From Setaria digitata (taxonomy: Eukaryota; Nematoda; Chromadorea; Rhabditida; Setariidae), in assembly GCA_003640385.1 (NCBI GenBank), contig RCAB01000941.1:1-11812 (forward strand): a stretch of DNA of 11,812 nucleotides. The letters are read 5' to 3'. Every line of letters begins with the position of its first letter. Within the stretch, counting starts at the first letter, position 1. The notes under the pieces are model-generated. The model saw only the letters and a list, made by a program, of their open reading frames with translations, was not told where the DNA came from and did no database searches. Shown here piece after piece: positions 1 through 6,583 of the stretch. Made by a program: the position numbers and the translations under genes.

Positions 1-310
1 ATTTCACGACGACATCCAGCAAACACTGTTAATCCATTCAGAAGGCAACGCTTAACCAAATCTCTTCCAAATCCTGAAAACTGTTTCTTCTTCTAGGCTA
101 TTTTTTTAAAGGAGACATTTTTGATCCGTTTTCAAACAACCAATTAAGTTTCTGAATCATTTCTTTCGTAGAAAACATGTAAATCTTACCGTTTCCGCAT
201 CCAGTGATTAATACTGCCTTTTTATCAAGTCCTTTAATCGTTAATTTACGACCCAATAAGTCATGAGCAACATATAGCAAGGCTAGTATCACAAATATTA
301 TTGCTAGCAT
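1..310 (-). CDS. SDR copy B, 5' part (exons 1-2), runs off the left edge
   Basis: Membrane-anchored short-chain dehydrogenase/reductase; only the N-terminal part is in the window. Exon 1 is 310-190. It encodes a hydrophobic anchor (about residues 1-19), a basic GRK junction, then beta-1 and the first half of the nucleotide-binding glycine motif (ITGCGNG). The donor is GTAAGA at 189-184. The intron is 189-74, with acceptor TTTTCAG. Exon 2 starts at 73 and continues to base 1: it completes the motif as GFGRDL and continues through NGLTVFAGC (beta-2). The phase-1 junction splits the Gly codon exactly as in copies A and C. Exon 1 is 121 bases, two codons shorter than in A and C. The start at 310 is chosen because a TGCAG acceptor lies just upstream and the anchor begins there. 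By family knowledge such enzymes oxidise or reduce retinoid, steroid or hydroxyacid substrates with NAD(H) or NADP(H) at membranes; the substrate is unknown. No defect is seen in the part present. Confidence 0.85.
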
Positions 311-331
311 AAAAATAATTCTTCTGCACTT
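311..331 (-). promoter_or_regulatory. Probable spliced-leader trans-splice acceptor of copy B
   Basis: On the minus strand the sequence reads AAGTGCAG, with the AG at 325-324, then 13 bases to the ATG at 310. It aligns in position with TTTTTTGCAG before copy C and ATTGCAG before copy A. No upstream coding exon joins it. Trans-splicing is inferred from these features and from nematode biology; a short cis-spliced 5' UTR exon is the alternative. Confidence 0.5.
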
Positions 332-480
332 AAATGAATTTTTAAAATTTCAAAATCCAGAACTTGTAATATCAGTAAAGAGTATTAAATAATGTTTTTG
401 TGTTAAGGTAATATCCAACCAGTAGCAATGTACCTAAGGTGCCGATACAGCTCTGAAAGTTTATACACCCTTTAATGTGC
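332..480. other. Intergenic 5' flank of copy B
   Basis: AT-rich DNA between the start of copy B and the first possible traces of psi-D. On the minus strand, the roughly 40 bases before the copy B acceptor weakly resemble the same place upstream of copy C (ATTTTGAAATTTTAAAAATT-like against GGAATTTTACAAATTAATTT-like). No ORF or RNA gene was recognised. Confidence 0.4.
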
Positions 481-880
481 CAGAGTAAAAAGGTTAGTAA
501 TAGTAACCAAAATTTTAGGTTTTCGATTTCTAATACTTCAGTACGAATGGATTTTTTTCACCAAATTTAAGCACTTGACAGTGTGGTTTTTTTTAAACTG
601 TTACATCTTTCGCACTGTAAACGTCACTAAGTGGAGTTTAGTAAAAGTTGAAACAAGTTTACTCTTATGAGATTAATTTACCGCGATCAAACTTGTTTGC
701 CAGTAGTTGTTTATTTTTTTCCCAGGACGTTCATTTTATTTCCAAAACTTGATATGAATACTGCGTGACTTAAAAATGATTGGGTACTTTCCGAAGATGA
801 AAGCTGACTTTTAAAAGAAAAAATGTGGAGATGCTGAGCAAAAATAATAAATAGAATAAGCTTTCGAATGAGGCGCTGGC
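481..880 (+). pseudogene. Possible traces of exons 3 and 4 of psi-D (weak)
   Basis: Two stretches loosely follow copy A on the plus strand. Around 481-590, CAGAGT...AGTAATAGT...GGTTTTCGATTTC...GAATGGAT resembles exon 3 of A (CAGAGTGTG...AGTTATAGT...GGTCGACTATATGC...GATGGATG). Around 714-880, a TTTTTTCCCAG acceptor is followed by GACGTTCATTTTATT and later GATGAAAGCT...AAAGAAAAAATGTGG, loosely matching exon 4 (TTCTTCATGCTTTAATT...GATGATTTTCT...AAAGAAGTATGGG). Stops and indels are frequent. The order and strand fit the clearer remnants from 1410 on, but each match alone could be chance in AT-rich DNA. Confidence 0.3.
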
Positions 881-1409
881 GAGACTTTGAAGTCAGACAG
901 CTACAACAAAATGACTTCCAATTTTCCATTTCAGCAAATTTAGAAAGCTCAGAAAGAGTCCTCCAGAATTTCGTCACCATAGCTCTAGATAGAAAGAAAA
1001 AAATTAGTAATCTATCAGTAATGAACAAATTCTCTACAAAAATATTGTATTCTATTTTTTTCTTTTTAAAAATTTCTATTTTCCAGTCAAAATATGAAAA
1101 AATTAAGGAAGGTTTGAATTTCAAGGCAGCGATAACAAGAGTTTAAAGTAACAGAGAGTACTTTTATCGATAAAATACTACATGATAAAAGTCGATAGAG
1201 AATTTATAAATTAATATTGTTTATGCTGAAATTTTTCCTAAAAGTTTCTTAAGATTTTCTTACCTCTTAGAAGAAGTCGAAGCGGTCACTGCAGGTCGTG
1301 AATGCTTTTTCTTAATTTTATTAGTCTATAAATAATAAGCTTATTTTAATCCTTCGTTTTGAAATATTGCACTGAGATATTCTCTGCTTTTGAAAAATCA
1401 TTTTCAAAA
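881..1409. other. Non-coding AT-rich stretch, probably decayed intron of psi-D
   Basis: Overlapping ORFs lie on both strands here but show no motif or family resemblance. If psi-D extends upstream, this is the position of its intron 4, which would be longer (about 530 bases) than the 319-347 bases of A and C. It contains a 14-base palindrome, TTTTATCGATAAAA, at 1162-1175, with no known role. Nothing else was recognised. Confidence 0.4.
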
Positions 1410-2400
1410 ATCGAATAATGTAACATGCAGTAGTGCTACTATTTGTCGTACCAATCCAGCGCTTATATGCTTTTAAAAAGTGTGACTTCATTATCAGTAA
1501 TAAGCAACAAATTTTCTTTTTACAGAATTTTCTGCTTTGCATAGTTTCTTTTAACTCATTCTCAGCAAAATATTTCAAAATGATTGAAAATTGATTTAAA
1601 GAAACGAATTGTGACTTTTAGAGTGAACGCTATAAAGGTTACAATGAGACATTTTAAAACCGGAATAATGAGAAGTCAACATGTATTTATTGTGGTAAAT
1701 ACAGTGTGATGCCGGGCTTCGAAAGCGATGTGTGTAAAATAAGAAAAGGATTTGAAGATAAAAGATATCAACACGATTTTACTACTGCTCCATAGTCAAA
1801 AAAAAAAAAATTGAACTTGCACATTCATCGGCCAAATGGTTCGTGGCTATCATAACCTGTGCTTAAGCAAATAGTTTTCCGCAAAAGAAAAGAATTTGCG
1901 AAAGAACTGATTTCAAAGGGTCATTGATGATTATTACTGTTCGAAATTATCGTTCGAAACGCCCGAAGCTTTTGTTTCAAATCGACTAAGATTCATTAAT
2001 TTTGTAAGCCTTGTATTTAAAAAAAGTAAAATACTGCTTGGATCTGATATAATAGCAATTGAAATATGCTGCATGCAAGTATTGGTTTTCAATGCTTAAG
2101 TGTTTGATTCCACAGAAGAGATTAAGATTTAATATTTTAGAGTAACTTTTTTCATTGCCATTCCTTTGCAAACATTGTCCGTATTCGTTTCTACTAGTAT
2201 ATTCTCAACTTTATATCATAAATTTACCGATGGATACGACTGGAGCGCCGTTATAAGCGTTTAATGAAGCAGAATACAGAATACATGGAACGCAAAAGGG
2301 ATTAGAATACTTGCGACATTTTGTGCTACAAGGTATTTCACTCTCGCACGTGACCCTCACTTTTGTTTTACGTGGCCTCATTTTTTGGAACAAAATCCGG
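1410..2400 (+). pseudogene. psi-D: decayed SDR copy, exons 5-8 with introns and 3' flank
   Basis: A degenerate copy of the same gene, best aligned to copy C. The exon 5 remnant at about 1410-1504 keeps ATGCAGTAGTGCT and GCGCTTATATGC (around the catalytic Tyr), but its donor is lost. The exon 6 remnant at about 1602-1764 is 163 bases against 164, and keeps TTTAAAACCG and ACAGTGTGATGCCGGGCT. Its donor is AT instead of GT at 1765-1766. The exon 7 remnant at about 1882-2003 is about 14 bases short. It keeps GAAACGCCCGAAG and TTCATTAATTTTGTAAGCC (donor intact), but its acceptor CAG has become CCG. The exon 8 remnant starts near 2172 with acceptor CAA, and keeps GTCCGTATTCG, CAACTTTATATCAT and GGAGCGCCG. 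Similarity fades through the 3' flank by about 2400-2460. Multiple stops and frameshifts rule out a protein. Introns are present, so this is a DNA-level duplicate and not a retrocopy. Confidence 0.8.
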
Positions 2401-2849
2401 AAATTTTCGTCTAATCATGCGTCATACGTGAAATCAATTCTTGAGTAATATTCATAAAACAAACATTATTGCACTTTATCCCTTTTTTTTTTTTATGAAA
2501 ATTAAATATCTTAGTATGGGACGCAAACAAGAGCAGCTGCAAGTGTTAGAGTCATCACAAATCACCTTTTCGCAGTTCCTGTTTCGATGCAAAAAATTCT
2601 GCAGTTTTATACAAAATCCAAAAGTTGAATTAATGAAAAGTCACTGATGTTACGGTCCACAATTATTTACCATGATCTATCCATTTTTTCGGTTCCATAT
2701 ATTCTCTAAAAATGGACTGCATGTGTGCAGGTAGTTGATGTAGCAAATTCCTTTTTCATTTTGCAATATACTATAAATTTGGGTATCATTCTCGAGAAAG
2801 CATAAAGTGATATGAATGAACACTTCGGTTCATAGTAGGCTCAACAATC
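2401..2849. other. Intergenic region between psi-D and the 5' flank of copy A
   Basis: The first 50-60 bases still loosely follow the 3' flank of copy C (AAATTTTCGTCTAATCATGC against AAATTTTCATTTAATTTTTC). After that the sequence is AT-rich with short ORFs and no recognisable protein, RNA gene or repeat. Confidence 0.45.
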
Positions 2850-3299
2850 TTTCAACAAAAACCACTTGTACTTTTTACTTCAACAATACCTTCGATTCGT
2901 TTCAAGTGCGATAAGAAAAGGTTTCAAGAAGAATAACAAATGAAGCAAAAAATGATAGTTTCTCCGTTAATTGCTTAGTCTTTAATTGCATTTGACGTTA
3001 CTCCTCCCATATTTAACAGTAAAATTTCATACCCACTCTCTGGTCTTCCATTGTGCATTGCCAGTATTTCTCATTTATTTTTTTTCCATTAATTAGGATT
3101 TTCCTTTACTAACGCTAGATTTCTGATAATACCAATGTTGTAATATTTTTACTAAAATTAGCATCTTAAAATTTGGGAAAAATTTTCACTCAATTGTTTC
3201 TGATGCCTATTGATATAATAATAATAAAAAAAAAATTTGCAAAAAAAAATTTCAGACGTTCTCAATATTTAACTTTATGTCTATCAGGTCTTTGAGTCT
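2850..3299 (+). repeat. 5' flank of copy A, shared with copy C (inverted copy)
   Basis: About 450 bases upstream of A align with the minus strand upstream of C (about 9430-8998). The clearest block is 2931-3018: TTTCAAGAAGAATAA ... TTGCTTAG ... ATTTGACGTTACTCCTCC.ATATTTAA. In C the matching parts are CTTCAAGAGGAGTAA ... ATGCTTAG ... ATTTGGCATCACTCCTCCATATTTAA. A second block is CCATTAATTAG near 3086-3096 (CCATTTAATTAG in C). This may simply be duplicated flank, but the CTCCTCC-ATATTTAA box at a similar distance from both ATGs (about 310 and 330 bases) is a candidate promoter element. No TATA box or other known site was identified. Confidence 0.6.
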
Positions 3300-3322
3300 A
3301 AATGATTGCAGCACGGGGGAAT
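3300..3322 (+). promoter_or_regulatory. Probable spliced-leader trans-splice acceptor of copy A
   Basis: ATGATTGCAG ends at 3311 and is followed by 11 bases to the ATG at 3323. The AG lies inside the longer in-frame ORF that would begin at an ATG at 3302, so trans-splicing here would remove that upstream ATG and leave 3323 as the start. The same layout is seen before copies B and C. There is no direct evidence of the leader itself. Confidence 0.5.
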
Positions 3323-5641
3323 ATGTTTGTTGTGGCAATTGTATTTGCGACGTTAAGTCTTCTTTATGCCGTTTTTGATTTTTTTGGCCGGAAATCGACA
3401 ATTAAAGAAATTAGGAGAAAAGCCGTGTTAATCACTGGATGTGGGAAAGATGAGCTTTTATTTTCACAAAAAATTAATTGTAATTTTAAAAATGATGCAT
3501 TAGTACATGAATGGTTTTAAAAAATCCATTGTATAAATTGCAAAATTCATAAAATAAATAAAAACAAATGGGAATAAAGGAACTTTTTTAGGATTTGGCA
3601 GAGATTTGGTGAAGCGATGCCTTCAGAATGGATTAACAGTTTTTGCCGGATGTCGCCAAGAAGTTGTAGGTATTTTTAATTAATTTAATGTTAAAAAAAA
3701 AAAAAAAACCCTTTTCTAGATTATTAGAAGAAACTCAAAAACAGGAAGTGAAATACCACAAACTTCATAGAACTAATAAATAAAACTAGTAAATTATTTA
3801 GCACCAAGAACTCTGCAAGCTTTCAGAGTGTGAAAGAACTGGAAGAGAGTTATAGTTCAATTAATCGAGGTCGACTATATGCATTCCAGATGGATGTAAC
3901 CGATGATGATAGCGTTCGACAATCCAGAAGGCTCGTCGATGCTGTATTGAAGGAAAAGAATCTCGGTTAGCATGTTTGCGTAACAAATAATGTTGTGAAA
4001 ATTTTTTTTTTCACTTGGACTTTTTGCTTTTAAATGTTGATAATTTTTCCGTATAAAGTTGATCACTGCGATATGCAGCGGCTTTTTCCCTATGTCACTG
4101 TCAAATAAACATTTTCTCCCGATAAAAAACTTGGGTAAAATATAATTTGGTGTCTCGACATCGTTCTAGAATGTATTGTTTTGCTAATCATTTTACTTGA
4201 ACAATATCATGTGCTAAAAGTGAAAAATAAAAATTTTGGAAACTTTTTAACTGAATTGGAAAAAATATACTTGATTGCAAATATTTTTTCCAGTTCTTCA
4301 TGCTTTAATTAATAATGCTGGGAAGCGTGGCAATATCTTTTATGATGATTTTCTACGTTTGGAGGATTATAAAGAAGTATGGGATGTGAATATGTTAGGC
4401 GTTATCCGAGTAACGCATGCATTTCGAGATCTCATTAAGAAGTCTAGGTTTTGCATTATACATATTTATTAAAATAAATTTAAATTAAAATTTTTTCTCA
4501 CTTTTTTTAAAAATTTAATTCCTAATTGCAACTTTGGCGAATATTTCTTTTCCAATTCGATTTTATCTCTGTTGATTCCTGCTTCAATTTAGCAACTTGT
4601 AAAAATGTATTTGGATTTTTTATCAAATTTTGATGGTTAATTGACTTCAAGATTTAAAATTTAGACAACAACATTCTTTCTGGAAAATTTTGCTTAATAA
4701 TTCAATGAAATGTTCTTTTTGATTTAGTTTCGTTGTCTTAAAAATCCTTGTTAATTAAACCTCATTCTGCTTTGTATTTTTCTCATTCTCTTAGAGGCCG
4801 AATAGTTATATGCAATACTGGTATTTTATTATTTGCGCTACCAACTTATGGCCCTTATGCCTCTTCAAAGTATGCTCTCCATGGTTATACCGACGTTATC
4901 AGGTATGAAATTACGGATCTTTTATTCGCTTTTGATTTCAAATGACATGTCCAGAAAATAAGTTAAAGGCATGAACTGCAACCATATGGGGTTGAAGTGA
5001 TAGAGCTTGTTCCGGGATCCTTTGAAACTGGGATGCAAAATATGGAAGACGTATTCAGCATGATAGATGTGGTGTGGCACCGAGCCTCGCAAGAACTACG
5101 CGATGAAGTTGGTGTCAATTATGATGAAAAAGGTATTTTATTTTAACCTTCAGCTGTCATTATAGTATTTGTAATTTCTCGTATAATTATTTGTGATAAT
5201 CGCAACAGCTTCTATACCAAACAAAAACTTTATAGCAAAAGCATTTTATAAACACTTGCGATCAAAGGTATTGGAAAAAGATACAACATGGGTTATCGAC
5301 GCTTATTACGAAGCTATCGTTGCGAGACGTCCCAAACTTCTATATCGAATCGGCTGGGATGTGATAATCCAGTAGTAAATTTATTTATTAGGAAAAAAAA
5401 GAATGTTAACTCTTTTTTGTCTAGAACTGAGAAAAGAGGATCTTGAAAGTTTGATTTCGTTAGCTATCAAATTTTACTTTCCGTTAAGCATTTAATCTTT
5501 CAGACTATTTTTGTGACTGCTCTTATTACGTTTACTTGCAGACTGTATCCATATTCGTTCCTTCCGGTACGCCTACAACTTTATGTCATGAAATTATTGA
5601 TGTATTTGACTGGAGCACCTTCAAGAACAAAAGCGAGATGA
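3323..5641 (+). CDS. SDR copy A, membrane-anchored dehydrogenase/reductase with three anomalies
   Basis: Eight exons: 3323-3449, 3592-3665, 3827-3965, 4294-4447, 4795-4902, 4969-5132, 5236-5371, 5542-5641, giving 333 residues. In order: hydrophobic anchor (about 2-22), GRK, cofactor motif TGCGKGFG (38-45), beta-2 VFAGC (59-63), DVTDDD (90-95), NNAG (120-123), Asn146 in VNMLG, then Thr173, Tyr186 and Lys190 (YASSK) as the active site, followed by ELVPGSF (PG motif), TWVIDAYYEAI, and a hydrophobic C-terminal part. This is a classical SDR of usual family length (about 310-345). The SDR9C branch (retinol, 17-beta-hydroxysteroid or 3-hydroxybutyrate type) is suggested by TGCxxGFG and the C-terminal layout. 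The likely site is the endoplasmic reticulum or another membrane; the substrate is unknown. Oddities: the intron 1 donor is AT (3450-3451); the catalytic Ser is Thr173; and TGA at 5639 aligns with a Gln codon of copy C, while the old frame stays open to a TAA at 5678. Exon edges were set by homology to copy C. It may be functional, altered, or a young pseudogene. Confidence 0.85.
3450..3451 (+). other. Non-canonical AT at the intron 1 donor of copy A
   Basis: The exon ends TGTGGGAAAG, then ATGAGC. Copies B and C have GTAAGA at the homologous point. A single change of the first intron base from G to A would turn GTGAGC, a good donor, into ATGAGC. The intron ends TTTTTTAG, so it is not a U12 AT-AC intron, which would begin ATATCC. 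The nearest downstream GT that keeps the phase (3480) would create TGA at the junction with exon 2. Confidence 0.75.
4961..4969 (+). other. Weak but conserved intron 5 acceptor (TTAAAG)
   Basis: Intron 5 of copy A ends AGTTAAAG, intron 5 of C ends AATTAAAG, and psi-D has GATTTAAAG. This lacks the T-rich CAG or TAG of the other introns, but the junction is required by the frame (VIR, then HELQPYG or HELHPYG). Conservation in three copies supports the call and suggests the site predates the duplications. Confidence 0.65.
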
Positions 5642-5846
5642 AATGCGATTTCAGATAAGAAGGAATGTAAAAGCGACTAAAGATAGCTTAACATTTTATA
5701 TAGATAGCAAAGCTCATTTTTTACATGAAAATGAAAATTTTAGCTCTTAAACCATTTCAATATGGAATTTGGTTAAATAATTTTCCGATATTTTTCATAG
5801 GTATAGTTTATTCGAGTTGAAGTTTATTTTAGCATTACATTTCTAA

Positions 5847-5852
5847 AATAAA
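5847..5852 (+). terminator. Candidate polyadenylation signal of copy A
   Basis: AATAAA about 205 bases after the TGA stop, in an AT-rich 3' region. It is the first canonical hexamer downstream on this strand, but such hexamers arise easily by chance in this composition. Confidence 0.4.
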
Positions 5853-6209
5853 TGTGCTGTGATTGATTTCCAAACTAAGATCTTAATTATGAATATTTTT
5901 TGGCATAATATAAAATCACTGAAAGTTAAAGAAAGACACTGATGTCGGCAGAGTATTAAATGGATCTGCACATAGCGAAAACTGTTTGGTTATTTGCAGA
6001 TCAGCTAATTGCACTAGTTTATCTTCAAGAATATGAATAATTCGACTTTTTGCCAGATGACCATAAGAGGTATTAGGATTCTTGAGGATCAAGCAGTTGA
6101 ATTTCTCATAAAAAAAAAGAAAACGAAGACAAATACGCAGTCAATTCAAATTGAACAGAAAGCAATGTTGGAACATACGAAATGTTTACTTCTGTAGAGA
6201 CTTCCTTTC

Positions 6210-6238
6210 TTGTTGTTGTTGTTTTTTTTTTTTTTTTT
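6210..6238. repeat. Short TTG repeat followed by a 17-base T run
   Basis: Four TTG units (6210-6221) lead into a run of T at 6222-6238. Low-complexity tract between convergent genes; its length is likely to vary and is prone to sequencing error. Confidence 0.85.
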
Positions 6239-6415
6239 GTTCAAATTTGACAGAAGATACTAAGATTTTCCAGTATGACTCTTATCGCATCGGTTAAAAT
6301 GATTCACATTATGCAATAACATATACGAATATGCGAACACTTCGCGGATAAATAATTGATATTTAGAAATAATTTATCAGCATAAATGCGTATTTTTATC
6401 TTCTTCACTGTTAGC

Positions 6416-6481
6416 GATGAAATTTATATGAGATGAATGCAAAAGCTTAATTCATCAATATTATATGTATGAAAAATTAAA
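6416..6481. repeat. 3' flank segment of copy C, repeated at the right edge
   Basis: This 66-base segment matches 11747-11812 in the same orientation, identical over the last 50 or more bases (from GAGATGAATGCAAAAGC onward) with three or so differences in the first part. It lies 100-170 bases after the stop codon of copy C, in its probable 3' UTR or flank. Confidence 0.9.
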
Positions 6482-6583
6482 TGAAAATTTGCCGATTTGG
6501 TTGCAAAATGGTGAGTGACGTGGAATAAAAGTGGACACGTGAGAGGTGAAATACGTTGTGGATAAAATGTCACAAGAAGTATT

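Larger units (their letters stand above)
5681..6415. other. Convergent intergenic region between A and C
   Basis: Holds the 3' UTR of copy A and, on the other strand, the distal 3' flank of copy C. No ORF of interest or RNA gene was recognised. Apart from the AATAAA at 5847 and the TTG/poly-T tract at 6210-6238 it is plain AT-rich DNA. Confidence 0.5.

Noticed and set aside
711..1146. Overlapping ORFs on both strands (137 residues minus, 92 residues plus)
   Set aside because: Low-complexity Lys/Phe/Ile/Ser-rich translations with no motif. They overlap each other and sit on possible psi-D traces in AT-rich DNA.
1940..1965. GTTCGAA motifs as tRNA B boxes
   Set aside because: No A box, acceptor stem or cloverleaf around them; the stretch aligns with exon 7 of the SDR gene.
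1410..2400. Processed (retrotransposed) pseudogene
   Set aside because: Intron remnants are present between the exon remnants, so it is a DNA-level duplicate.
3302..3322. Upstream in-frame ATG of copy A (and the one at 9003 for copy C)
   Set aside because: Both lie at or upstream of the trans-splice acceptor and add residues not shared between the copies; the hydrophobic anchor begins at the later Met.
3450..3591. U12-type AT-AC intron in copy A
   Set aside because: The donor is ATGAGC, not ATATCC, and the intron ends in AG after a T run, so a mutated GT-AG intron fits better.
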